DNA of 64,000 bases from JBJTUH01 sp044346175 (GTDB taxonomy: Bacteria; Cyanobacteriota; Vampirovibrionia; Vampirovibrionales; JAJTHC01): NCBI GenBank assembly GCA_044346175.1, contig JBIIZQ010000010.1, forward strand, positions 1 to 64,000. Reading direction: 5' to 3'. The notes below the pieces were generated by a model. The model did not search any database. It saw nothing but the letters and a program-made list of their open reading frames with translations, and was not told the origin of the DNA. This document shows positions 27,901 to 35,544 of the stretch, one piece after another (the first letter of the stretch is position 1; every line of letters starts with the position of its first letter). A program made the position numbers and the translations under genes.

Positions 27901-28515
27901 CATGCCTTGGCATAAGGGATGAGCCTCAATTTTCTTTGTATAATTGCCTACAAGTTCCATTTCATCTTTGTCTTCTTCAGATTCTTTTTCCTTATCAGAA
28001 GAGCCTTTTACTGCTTTTTTTTGCCAAGGCACTGCCTCATACCCACGGCGTTGAATGGCATGATGAAACGCCTTAAAGTACTGCCAATCTTCAAGCGGTG
28101 TCCCGTCGGGGTTGGCAATGCCTTCTAAAATAGCCACACGCAAGCCCACACTATTGCAAAGCTTGCTTTTTTTAGTGGTTTGCCACTGCCAGCGTTTATC
28201 ACCCACTGGCAAACTCCCCAAACCATACACGGCTTCCCACATATGCCTAAAGTAGGTTTCACGAGCTTTGTGGGCTAAACGGGTGCGTATTTGCCGTCTA
28301 CGCCCAGGAAGCCCACGCTCGGTTAAAGAAGCATGGGTAGATGGCACCAAGCGTACCCCCACCGCTGTTGGGTCGACTTTATCAGGGTTATCCTCACGCA
28401 CACAATACCCCAACGACTCCAAGCCGAGGTCATACGCAAAAACGTACTTAGGCTTTTGAGCTTCTTGCAAAGTAGCAACATCATGAGCGAGAGGGTGCAA
28501 TAGGATTGTGTTCAT
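24940..28515 (-). CDS. cas9: CRISPR-associated endonuclease Cas9 (type II, II-C-like)
   Basis: RNA-guided DNA endonuclease, 1191 residues. All active-site regions are intact. RuvC-I has Asp-29 (FAYDLGLESLG) and is followed by an Arg-rich bridge helix (GRRRQIRTRLAHKAR). RuvC-II has Glu-611 (VVLEFARSD), HNH has His-690 (EIEHVVP) and RuvC-III has His-856/Asp-859 (HHGVDAYML). In HNH the usual Asp before the catalytic His is Glu-689, and the segment EHVVPSSIAGTSKRENLVL resembles the HNH of IscB-like proteins. It stands alone: pabB/trpE on one side, a PLP enzyme on the other, cas1-cas2 more than 22 kb away. The start at 28515 has only a weak ribosome-binding site, but an extended -10 lies upstream. 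Confidence 0.96.
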   Translation of the reverse strand: MNTILLHPLAHDVATLQEAQKPKYVFAYDLGLESLGYCVREDNPDKVDPTAVGVRLVPSTHASLTERGLPGRRRQIRTRLAHKARETYFRHMWEAVYGLGSLPVGDKRWQWQTTKKSKLCNSVGLRVAILEGIANPDGTPLEDWQYFKAFHHAIQRRGYEAVPWQKKAVKGSSDKEKESEEDKDEMELVGNYTKKIEAHPLCQGMPEHYKKPCYFEAVIAGLWHWENPNTLRSRIPSHADKVRIERCSAPRQPVVQELTALFECLQKARPHIEGLHKPAALEQFLYGRSGEFCASYHAMQKNAISALKPYAKFRGSNRAYKVKDASEKALPLFQGQAFPFEWEGVLSQKVARFDNRIIAKCALIRRLNVARAKKDDDAYKPAGVKWSVVNDAKALMLLKNLRFTDRNYTSRGLTSGELFAVWDAFVNDKQDTLSAVWLNKHLPELANAVSYKNDQAKKQYAQFENWKPSSDGRSSLSRPAAYLLKELILSGQSPEIFIQTFLEAGHYPTPCKRTGEILYREFSDDGRTGLMRADLIDFAKGMGWDTPWESLSLGDRRDEFLNEPLSVREKQIHKLIATCRNNLVRNRLQLFFNFFKTQVKAYGTPSYVVLEFARSDNALNGNHKKKEIEKRQKEHAVINKRHEEYLVTHGIPVMGKNIRTLALWEEQGKICLYTGKTIDNPFDSQWEIEHVVPSSIAGTSKRENLVLACSIANKEKGKRTPYEWLKQKGEQPWQQYQGRIETIKTLSKKKKSLLSSENARELIDSYNGLADTSYLSRLVQQVVHLYCNKGVGAADQDRFVYVAHGTHTNLIAKRLNAYQYLYDATDKIEWEVLATYPNGEVKYQYAKKNRANKRHHGVDAYMLSFFRHFFGSEKCEETGAMITVFKPGYITNTLRDALEPTTRRIVPINIKRNKIDLDPKDTVYGIRDEKYVDKKGQERDAYHLIGRSRITQKDIDSMRDKALAEALKGLPKEAWKTVKEMGSTSVVLHEDQTVFHPRFKTPVRQASKATYNLKNEPYKDTELSRTENGRYQIVNYGDVTDVMAKEALATRERERRNKGKKERGLQGLAFKCSKSAIGQVLYKEGKTWKVQPLYTHINRQVLLENLKAKYELYCDAEGQPMVFNTGCYIQVQRSHPKLEDKGIYPHVPYELSSLKSSGQLDLKMLDYKPAVSGLIEAGLSLYTPDNAKVMV

Positions 28516-28608
28516 GCCAAGGAAACCTTATGTACTGAGTATCTTTAACCATGCGGGTTGTTTAAATTAAGATGATAGCCATGGTGCCACACAGTTATTT
28601 TAAGAAGG

Positions 28609-28614
28609 ATTATA
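28609..28614 (-). promoter_or_regulatory. Extended -10 promoter of cas9
   Basis: On the minus strand TGGTATAAT gives a perfect -10 with the TGn extension; the -35 is weak. The leader to the Cas9 start is about 85-90 nt. Confidence 0.55.
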
Positions 28615-28717
28615 CCATAAAACATCAAAAGACGAACAAAAGCATTAGCTTAGCACAAGGTAATCGAAAGATACCATTTTTAGATGCAAGCTTCAATGTG
28701 TATGAGAACGGATGCTT

Positions 28718-30055
28718 TTAAACATCCTCACCTTGATTAACTTGGTTAAATACCTGCTGGTTGAGGAGGGTGTTTAACGTGGTGACGGCATGGGCATGCG
28801 TCAAGCCACCTTGAATAAAGAGCGTATAGGGCGGACGCAAGGGGGCATCAGCAGAAAGCTCAATGCTGGAGCCATCTATAAACGTACCACCCGCCATAAT
28901 CACAGGGCTTTCATACCCTGGTACTACGGCTGGCTCGGGAGTCACATAACTACTTACGGGGCTACATGCCTGAATGGCACGGCATACGGCTTGGATTTCC
29001 TCACCACTACTCAGATACAGCGTTTGAATAATATCGCTTCTCACGGTTGTGTCCATTGCAGGCAAAGCACGGTACCCCAACTGATGAAACACATGGGCAA
29101 AAAGCGACATCCCCTTGAGTGCCTCAGCCACAACCCCCGGTGCAAGAAACAACCCTTGAAGCATCAAGCGGGTCATGTCAAAGAGATACCCACCCTCACG
29201 CCCAATCCCTGGACACGTAAGCACTTCACTACAGGCTTCCACTAAGTCTGTCCGACCCACAATATAGCCCCCAGCGGGTACAATCCCACCCCCTGGGTTT
29301 TTAATCAGGCTACCCGCCATGAGGTCAGCCCCCACAGCCGTGGGTTCTTGGGTTTCTACAAACTCACCATAACAGTTATCCACCGCAATGATAACCTCAG
29401 CGTGACACGCCCGAATACGGGCAAATAATGCCTGTAACTCAGGAATTGAAAGACTCTTACGGGTACTGTACCCTCTGGAGCGTTGCACATAAACCACCTT
29501 GGCTTGACGTATCAGTGCCTCTTGCTCAGACGTAAAAGCAGGCGCAAGGGTTTGCCCCTCCTCCTCAAAAATAGAGGTTTCTTGATACACCACGCCACGA
29601 CCTATTAAGGAGTTAGGTTGAGGCTTGCCTTCTCCTAAGCCAATCACAGGCTCTAGGGTGTCATAGGGATGTCCTGTTAAGCAAAGCATCACATCCCCTG
29701 AAGCCAACACACCATGAAGCATCACGGCTAAGGCATGCGTCCCCGAAACAATATGCGGACGCACTAAGCCCGCTTGAGCCTGCAGAGCATGGGCAAACAC
29801 GGCATCCAAAACATCACGCCCCATGTCGTTATGCCCGTAACCCGTCACACAGTAAAAATGCTCTTCCCCCAAACGATGCCGCTGCATGCCCTCTAACACA
29901 CGTTGAAACGTGATGTACTGGGTGGCTTCTATCGACTCCCACAAATGCGTACGTCCGTACCGCAAAGCTTCACGCACCACAGGGTGAAGGGACACACTAT
30001 CAGAAGAAGACGAGGCAGAGGCAGAAGAAGAAGCGTACATGGCATTGAGCATCAT
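28718..30055 (-). CDS. PLP enzyme, aluminium-resistance/methionine gamma-lyase-like family
   Basis: The protein of about 430 residues matches the family annotated as aluminium resistance or methionine gamma-lyase-like. Signature stretches are YGHNDMGRDVLD, RPHIVSGTHALAVMLHG, the Asp-containing VDNCYGEF and a candidate PLP-lysine region (AGSLIKNPGGGIVPAGGYI). It acts in the cytosol, probably on a sulfur or other amino acid; the substrate is unknown. The N-terminus is odd: Met-Met-Leu-Asn-Ala-Met-Tyr-Ala and then about 13 mostly Ser/Ala residues, shared in style with the nagA product. Later Met codons could be the true start. Confidence 0.85.
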   Translation of the reverse strand: MMLNAMYASSSASASSSSDSVSLHPVVREALRYGRTHLWESIEATQYITFQRVLEGMQRHRLGEEHFYCVTGYGHNDMGRDVLDAVFAHALQAQAGLVRPHIVSGTHALAVMLHGVLASGDVMLCLTGHPYDTLEPVIGLGEGKPQPNSLIGRGVVYQETSIFEEEGQTLAPAFTSEQEALIRQAKVVYVQRSRGYSTRKSLSIPELQALFARIRACHAEVIIAVDNCYGEFVETQEPTAVGADLMAGSLIKNPGGGIVPAGGYIVGRTDLVEACSEVLTCPGIGREGGYLFDMTRLMLQGLFLAPGVVAEALKGMSLFAHVFHQLGYRALPAMDTTVRSDIIQTLYLSSGEEIQAVCRAIQACSPVSSYVTPEPAVVPGYESPVIMAGGTFIDGSSIELSADAPLRPPYTLFIQGGLTHAHAVTTLNTLLNQQVFNQVNQGEDV

Positions 30056-30174
30056 TAGGTAAAAGTGGGGCTATCAAACAAAGAGCAGTAAGTTTCTCTC
30101 AGTATAAATCAAATAAATACCCCCTATAGCAACTGTATCAGTTTTCGGCAAGAATGATGTAAAAGTGTTTGAAG

Positions 30175-30250
30175 CGTAGGGGAGGGTTTGTAACCCTCCC
30201 GCTGGTTGGAATGTAGGCTTTTTCGGGAGGGTTTATAACCCTCCCCTACG
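30175..30250. repeat. Mirrored pair of GGAGGGTTTGTAACCCTCC palindromes
   Basis: Two 27-bp palindromic units, 30175-30201 and 30224-30250, face each other in inverted orientation with CGTAG/CTACG at the outer ends and a 22-nt spacer. This is the layout of REP/BIME elements. Further copies lie at 36320, 53501 and 63784, with single degenerate units at 52220 and 55387. Confidence 0.85.
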
Positions 30251-30288
30251 GCTCCCTGTATGGGTGCAAACCAGTTACACATGATAAA

Positions 30289-30326
30289 CAACAAGCGACA
30301 GAAACGGGGTTTTCTGTCGCTTGTTG
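30289..30326 (-). terminator. Hairpin downstream of the LAAS-type gene
   Basis: CAACAAGCGACAGAAA (30289-30304) pairs perfectly with 30311-30326 across CGGGGT. It lies 35 nt past the stop of the 30361-30687 gene. Only a short T stretch follows on the minus strand. Confidence 0.55.
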
Positions 30327-30360
30327 CGTCAAATTAAACACGCACTGGGCATGTCATTCG

Positions 30361-30687
30361 TTATGCCATCGCCTTAAAGCCTTGAACGCCATCGTTGACG
30401 AACTTCCGAACGGTTTCCATCTCGGTTGTGATAGAGTCGAGCTGAATTTTAAGACGGTTTAAAGCAAGCTCAAAGCGCTTGTCTTGCTGCGATAAAGCCT
30501 GAAAGAGTAATTCTTGCCGTCGAATCACGTCTTGGTTAGGGTCAAGCGACTGGAACGCCGAAATATACCTATCCATAATATTGGTGATACGCATCCGAGC
30601 CTGGTTAATCACCATCGACTCAAACTGAATATCCATTTTACGTGCAATGAGGTAAAATAACCTCGCTGAACTTGCTGCTAACCCCAT
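30361..30687 (-). CDS. Small LAAS-type coiled-coil protein
   Basis: The 108-residue protein begins MGLAASSARLFYLIARKMD, a pattern I associate with a family of small uncharacterised proteins starting near-identically (LAASQARLL-LTARKSD) in several phyla including cyanobacterial relatives. The rest is amphipathic helix without cysteines. The shape is reminiscent of filament or needle components of secretion systems, but that is speculation. It is a single gene with its own hairpin. Confidence 0.6.
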   Translation of the reverse strand: MGLAASSARLFYLIARKMDIQFESMVINQARMRITNIMDRYISAFQSLDPNQDVIRRQELLFQALSQQDKRFELALNRLKIQLDSITTEMETVRKFVNDGVQGFKAMA

Positions 30688-31092
30688 AGCTGCAACGCTC
30701 CCCTGATGCGTGAAATAAAGTGTAAATTAAAAAGACAAGCCGATGCGTCCATACAATAACGCTAAAAGACCCCTTTGAAAGACCCCCTAATGGGTCTACA
30801 AAAGGATAAAAGCAATGTGTGATTACTTTAGTGCTAGCGTATCCAAACGCATAAGGACGCAAGCGTTTATCAAGAGAGGCTTCACGAAATAGCCCTCTGG
30901 ATACCCGCACAGAAGGGATAACACAAGGGATAACACACAAGCTTAAAGCTTCCTTAAATCGTACCGAACATGCACATAAGAGGGGTTTTATTCTTATAGA
31001 AAAACGCTATAATAGAGTCACTGATTTTATCTACCGACGCTACATCTCTTTTTCAGAAAACGGTTCTTTAATTCAAGAAAGGGTCAAAATAC
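30688..31092. other. Divergent intergenic region
   Basis: It lies between the LAAS-type gene and the SprA-like gene. A 100-residue minus-strand open frame (30638-30940) looks spurious. A TATAAT at 31008-31013 is a plausible -10 for the SprA-like gene with a leader of about 75 nt. Nothing else is recognised. Confidence 0.5.
31008..31013 (+). promoter_or_regulatory. -10 element of the SprA-like gene
   Basis: A consensus TATAAT has a weak -35 about 17 nt upstream, about 80 nt before the ATG cluster. Confidence 0.4.
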
Positions 31093-31566
31093 ATGATGAT
31101 GATGATGATGGCCATCGGGGGCATTGGCGGTCATAACCAAGGCGGTGGTTACTGGACCTATCGTTTTGGTGCTTGGCAAGGGCAAGGTGCCACCTTGGAT
31201 GATGCCAAGGCACAGGTACGTCAAAAAAGTCATCAGGCCGTTTATGCTCATGAACTTGCCCACAAACAAGCGGCGGGTCGTTTTGGAGGTGCCATAAGCC
31301 TTACAAAAAACAGTGACGGCATCACAGTCGCAGGGTCTGTGCCTGTGAAAATGCCAACCCTCAACGCAGCGAATCCACAAGAAACCATTGACCACGCCAA
31401 AACGGTCATGACAGCAGCCCTTGCACCAGATAGCTTGCCCACTGCCAATGAAGCCCCTCTCTCAGATGCGGACCATGCCGTGCATGCCCAAGCACAAGCC
31501 ATTTACTTCCAAGCACAACAACTGCTCCAAAAAAAGAAAAGCCAATCAGGCCCTGTGTTTAGCTAG
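31093..31566 (+). CDS. Minimal SprA-related putative metallopeptidase
   Basis: The 157-residue protein contains VYAHELAHKQAAG (HExxH zinc motif, about residues 51-63). GGAISL, an aspartate-glycine turn, VAGSVPVKMP and TMTAALAPD-like spacing follow. This is the core of the SprA-related putative metallopeptidase family (PF12118 as I remember it). It lacks the long Ser/Pro-rich extensions of typical members. The start is remarkable: six tandem ATG codons (31093-31110), then a Gly-rich stretch. There is no signal peptide. The zinc motif is seen; the activity is inferred. Confidence 0.7.
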   Translation: MMMMMMAIGGIGGHNQGGGYWTYRFGAWQGQGATLDDAKAQVRQKSHQAVYAHELAHKQAAGRFGGAISLTKNSDGITVAGSVPVKMPTLNAANPQETIDHAKTVMTAALAPDSLPTANEAPLSDADHAVHAQAQAIYFQAQQLLQKKKSQSGPVFS

Positions 31567-31579
31567 GAGATAAAACCCT

Positions 31580-31616
31580 AAAAAAAACCGTGAGGGTGCT
31601 TCATAGCACCTCACGG
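31580..31616 (-). terminator. Rho-independent terminator of the 518-residue gene
   Basis: A 12-bp GC-rich stem with one bulge (31588-31616) is followed on the minus strand by eight T (31580-31587). It lies between convergent genes and is correctly oriented for the gene at 31676. Confidence 0.85.
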
Positions 31617-31675
31617 CAAGGTTTGAGAGAGAGAAAAACTTTCATAAAATCATCAATAAACGATAAATGCGGTGG

Positions 31676-33232
31676 TTAGTCATACTTGATTTGACTTAAA
31701 CCCTGACCCGTCAAAAGAACCTCTTGTTTAGCCTGAAGTGCAAAATCTTTTCGTGACTGTGCATCGGCTTTGTAAGCAGGGCTAGACTGTATGCTTTTCA
31801 AGGTTTCTGGTGGAATAGGTGCCGTAAACTGGCTTGTAGGTGTAAGCACCTCAAAACCCGCTTTTTCATCCGCAAGTTTGGCATTCAAGGCTCCGAGGGT
31901 AACTTCCTGCATGGTGCCATCCTTACTATAAACACGTGCCTTAGTGTCAGATGTTAAACGGTATTGATGCTGATTGGAAGAGGGACGCATGATGTCACCC
32001 TGAATAGGGATAGCAACCGTTTCAGTATTACCTTGAGCGGTTTTTATCTTAAGAACCACCTGTGCATTTTCATGCTTTTTTCCTTGCCCAGCGATACCAT
32101 CTGTGACCACAACAGCTTTTGTTGTCCCTGATGCGTCAGGTAACACAAGCGATTGTAAGGTGGCAAGCTTAGGGTCGGAAAATAACTTAGGCATGCCTTG
32201 GTTCAGTACAGAAGCTTGATGAACATACCCCCCTGAGGGCAACCTTAAGTTGGCAGAGGTCGTTTGATTCTGTTTATCCTTAAAGCCAAACGTCACTTTA
32301 GAAAGGTCTGGGGTTTGTCCTAGCAAACGTGTTGCTGGATTATACTGGCGTACAGGGTCAGTCGTCGTCTCGGCAAGAAGGTTTTGGGGTTTATCTGTCT
32401 TATTCTGAGGCAACACCGTTAAACTGCTACGTCCTGTAATAGGCAAATCAAGAGGGAAGGCATCTCGTTGTAACACCACCGTACGTGTGCCACGAGTACT
32501 ATCGTTTGTTGTATCCGTTAAACTACTCAAGGGGGTCGTCACATTCGCCACAAGACGATTATCTCCTTGACGACGAATACTTGTCACCTCACCTTGAATC
32601 CCTCGGCTATTCAAAAACTGCTGTGTTTGTTGCTTATTTTGTTCTGTTTGTAGCTGTGTATTAGGTGTCGCTAAAAGTTGACGAGTGGCAACATTATCTT
32701 GCCCTGCTTTAACACCCGCAACACCCACTGTAAGGGCTGCTAAACCACCCACTGTAAGGGCCGTTGTCGTTGCGATTTCTTTCGCAGCTTGTCCTCTACC
32801 ACCTAACGATGCTTTATGACGAGCATCACTTAAAACCCTGGCAGCATCTTCAGCCTTAGTCGTACGATTTCCCGTCAAAAGGCGTTCAGCCTTACGTAAA
32901 GCACCTGCCTTGACAGGATTCGTTTCCAAGCCATCCACCGCCTGTTGCAAGGTGCCAGAACCTGAAACATACTGTCTAAAAAACGCTCTTTGCTGAGGCC
33001 CTAAATGAGTAATCGCTTGCTTGGCGGTATCGGGTACGGCATTTTCTCCCTGTACTAACCGACGCAAAACACCCGTCCCAGGCATCCGCATCAATCGTGC
33101 GGCACCATGTGCCTCTCGACGAGCTTGGTTCACGTGTTGTGCTAAATCCTGAACAGTTGTAGCAGTTTTTTGTACCGTGCGGGTGACATTAGGGATACTT
33201 ATCATCATCAGTTTTACACTCTCAATCTTCAA
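31676..33232 (-). CDS. Hypothetical protein with a central hydrophobic segment
   Basis: The 518-residue protein is not recognised. The N-terminal 150 residues are helical and basic. A hydrophobic stretch (TTALTVGGLAALTVGVAGV, about residues 151-169) could span a membrane. The remaining 340 residues are rich in Thr/Gln/Asn and beta-forming. The shape, a helical basic region, one hydrophobic segment and a long polar tail, recurs in neighbouring genes and suggests a surface or delivered protein. It ends at a strong terminator. Confidence 0.55.
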   Translation of the reverse strand: MKIESVKLMMISIPNVTRTVQKTATTVQDLAQHVNQARREAHGAARLMRMPGTGVLRRLVQGENAVPDTAKQAITHLGPQQRAFFRQYVSGSGTLQQAVDGLETNPVKAGALRKAERLLTGNRTTKAEDAARVLSDARHKASLGGRGQAAKEIATTTALTVGGLAALTVGVAGVKAGQDNVATRQLLATPNTQLQTEQNKQQTQQFLNSRGIQGEVTSIRRQGDNRLVANVTTPLSSLTDTTNDSTRGTRTVVLQRDAFPLDLPITGRSSLTVLPQNKTDKPQNLLAETTTDPVRQYNPATRLLGQTPDLSKVTFGFKDKQNQTTSANLRLPSGGYVHQASVLNQGMPKLFSDPKLATLQSLVLPDASGTTKAVVVTDGIAGQGKKHENAQVVLKIKTAQGNTETVAIPIQGDIMRPSSNQHQYRLTSDTKARVYSKDGTMQEVTLGALNAKLADEKAGFEVLTPTSQFTAPIPPETLKSIQSSPAYKADAQSRKDFALQAKQEVLLTGQGLSQIKYD

Positions 33233-33624
33233 TCAATCATATGGGAGGGGTTTTGAGGCTTTGAGATATCTTCAAGGGATACGCTTCTTCATTAAGTAGC
33301 TCAAATCCACTGCACTATCAGGGGTCATGACACCCCCTTATTGGTTCGTGGTGGGGTTATCCAACCTCATCTATCTATTTAAATCTATCTATTTAATTTC
33401 TATGTTTAAGGTTCAGAGAGAAGCTTTGGTTAGCTTACTTCTTGCTTGATTCAATAAACACGCTCACGCCCCTGAAATTGCGTGCTTTAGTTTAGCGTTC
33501 AAGCACATACAATGGCAAGGGCTAGCAGAAGGGCAAACCTCACGGCAATCGCATCTAAAAGAGCCATTCTCCTCCAACTTGAGGATAATACGTACGACTT
33601 ACACTGGCATTCATAAAACCGCTT
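33233..33624. other. Intergenic region
   Basis: No gene is seen. It has a short GGGGTCATGACACCCC-type palindrome near 33319-33335 and a 14-bp tandem duplication (33369-33396). It must hold the promoter of the 518-residue gene. Confidence 0.5.
33369..33396. repeat. Tandem duplication of 14 bp
   Basis: ATCTATCTATTTAA occurs twice head to tail upstream of the 518-residue gene. The unit has the same length as the duplication upstream of engB but is unrelated in sequence. Confidence 0.85.
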
Positions 33625-35088
33625 TTAAGCTTTGGACGGAGCCGACGCAGTGGGTGCCTGTTTGGGTGCTGGCTTCACTCGAACATCCTCAATGCCCAAA
33701 TCAAAAAAATGTTTTTTTGAAAAAGCCTGTACAGACTCAAGTCCCAGTCGCTCATCTAACTGCTGACGTTCACGCTTGAAGGCGTTACGTGAAGTTTGGT
33801 GAGCTTCTTTTCTTTGTGTCAAATGGGCAACTTTAGATTGAAGTTTCGCTTGAGTCTGAGGGTCTGTAGTATTCGCAAGCTGTTCTTGAGCGTCTTCAAG
33901 TTGATTACCAATAAGATACTTTTTTTCCCCTGCATGCCCTTCCTTAGAGGTCAATTGTCGGTATGCAGAAGGTTTACGGTACGTGGTAAAGGTATCCGCT
34001 AAACTTCCTTGCTTTGAAAACTGCCCTGTTAAAAAGGCTTGTCGTTGCTTATAAACCTCATAATCAGCATCTGTTTTTGCTTTGGGGAAGCGGGTATCAA
34101 TATCCCCCCAACGGGCATAACCTTCAGGATAATTTGAAAACCCTTTTTGGGCAACCTGCTCTGCCACTTGGGTACGTAATCCGTCTATTTCTGTATCAGG
34201 TGTTTTATAATGACGGTTATTTAAAGCACTCAAGTCAATCCGAATAGGGCCCACTTTATGGACAGTGCCATCGGGGTCTTTCATTTGCACAAGCGGACGA
34301 CCCATACGGTTTTGATTCAATCGCCAATCACCTGTATCATTAGGACGGAAAAACTCATCATGAAATGTGAGCGCTTCTTTGTTGCCTCTCACCTGCACGT
34401 CCTCAAGCCGTTTGCCTGAGCGGTTCTTTAATAGAGCATCAGGTGCAATATACTCCCCTAACACTTGATAGCCCGAGGTATCCCCTAAACGCTGATGCGA
34501 ACTCATATAAACGCCTTGAGCGTTTTTTGTAGCACCTTGTCCATGAGTCACGTAATTCCCAATAGCGGTTTCTTCTGTAAAGAAATGGTCAAGATTCCGA
34601 CCATTCATAATAGATTGCTTAAACGTGGCAAGAGGTTTATCAGGGGTATTGGCATCCGCCATTTGCCAGACATGACCATTAGAGCCATTCCCAAGATGTT
34701 TGAATGCAATACGTTTCCCGGCGAACACGGCTGTAAAGTCACTCAAATTACCCGCTGCATCATCCGCCTCAAAACTAAACTCATTTTGGACGGCATTGAG
34801 AAACTGCCCCAAACGTTTACTGGATACCGTCAGGTCTGTTTCATCAGCGTGAGGAAAAAGCGTATGTAGCACGCCAGCTTTTTGACCATACACATGACTC
34901 GGACTCATATCCATGACCTGCCGAGCCTGTTTAGAACTCAACAGATGCTTTTGCAGAACATGCGTCACAGGATTTTTACTGGCACCTAGTCCAAAATCAG
35001 GCAATTGTTGCAAGGCATCTTTTACCGCTTGAAAGCTAGGTGTGCGAGGTTGCATGGTTTTTATGGGCGAAAACATACCAACAATCAT
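33625..35088 (-). CDS. Hypothetical protein with kinase-like glycine loop
   Basis: The product is 487 residues from ATG at 35088, chosen because AGGA lies 6 nt upstream; the frame extends to 35127. Residues about 125-160 read like the first strands of a protein kinase: LGNGSNGHVW (Gly-133, Gly-135, Gly-138) then LATFKQS (Lys-157), with a possible Glu in EET. A later HDEFFRPND and IRIDLSAL could be the catalytic and metal-binding loops, but they do not fit the consensus well. The C-terminus is a charged helical region. An atypical kinase or pseudokinase is possible; I would not annotate activity. Confidence 0.5.
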   Translation of the reverse strand: MIVGMFSPIKTMQPRTPSFQAVKDALQQLPDFGLGASKNPVTHVLQKHLLSSKQARQVMDMSPSHVYGQKAGVLHTLFPHADETDLTVSSKRLGQFLNAVQNEFSFEADDAAGNLSDFTAVFAGKRIAFKHLGNGSNGHVWQMADANTPDKPLATFKQSIMNGRNLDHFFTEETAIGNYVTHGQGATKNAQGVYMSSHQRLGDTSGYQVLGEYIAPDALLKNRSGKRLEDVQVRGNKEALTFHDEFFRPNDTGDWRLNQNRMGRPLVQMKDPDGTVHKVGPIRIDLSALNNRHYKTPDTEIDGLRTQVAEQVAQKGFSNYPEGYARWGDIDTRFPKAKTDADYEVYKQRQAFLTGQFSKQGSLADTFTTYRKPSAYRQLTSKEGHAGEKKYLIGNQLEDAQEQLANTTDPQTQAKLQSKVAHLTQRKEAHQTSRNAFKRERQQLDERLGLESVQAFSKKHFFDLGIEDVRVKPAPKQAPTASAPSKA

Positions 35089-35127
35089 GGGACATCCTAC
35101 TCTTTTGACTAACATGATTAGGGTCAA

Positions 35128-35544
35128 GAAAGAAAAATAAAAAGCTTAAAAAAATAAAAACAAAATAAAGTGCAAATTGTCTTAAAGTCAGGCAATATGC
35201 GTTGCAGGGTCTATGACACCTCAGCTTCTGGATTCCGCAACTTCGTGCGGAATGACGCAACAGCTCAACATCCCCGCAAACATCGCAAGTCAAATAGGTT
35301 TCATACAAGTAAGCGTGGTATCATGCGATATTCACGAAGCTTCGGCATCCATAATCGGCATCCATCCATTGCCATCTCCTTATGTAGAAGGAGAGGATTT
35401 ATAACCCTCCCTCTTACTAAACTTAATAAAAGCAACTAGGCAAGACTTGCTGTTTTTATTATGCTATACCAGCAAAAAAAACGAGCAAAAAAAGAACCCC
35501 CTTTTACTTCATCACACGTTTTGACGAGAGTACCCCTGCGTTTT
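35128..35544. other. Intergenic region with dispersed palindrome
   Basis: No convincing gene is seen. It contains a GTCATTCCG-family palindrome (35228-35256) and a degenerate GGATTTATAACCCTCC unit (about 35394-35413). The plus-strand frame of the next gene extends back to 35461, but the tandem ATG at 35545 is the more likely start. Confidence 0.5.
35228..35256. repeat. Dispersed palindrome, GTCATTCCG family
   Basis: CTGGATTCCGCA, loop, TGCGGAATGAC: an inverted-orientation member of the family seen at 42592 and 63905. Confidence 0.75.

Larger units (their letters stand above)
30056..30360. other. Intergenic region with mirrored repeat and terminator
   Basis: No gene is seen. It contains a mirrored palindromic repeat pair (30175-30250) and a 16-bp hairpin (30289-30326). 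Confidence 0.7.

Noticed and set aside
28516..28717. tracrRNA directly upstream of cas9
   Set aside because: The region has a promoter for cas9 and short palindromes but no GC-rich hairpin plus T run. Without a repeat sequence no anti-repeat can be shown.
30638..30940. 100-residue minus-strand frame upstream of the LAAS-type gene
   Set aside because: No domain, no ribosome-binding site, overlaps the start of a better-supported gene.
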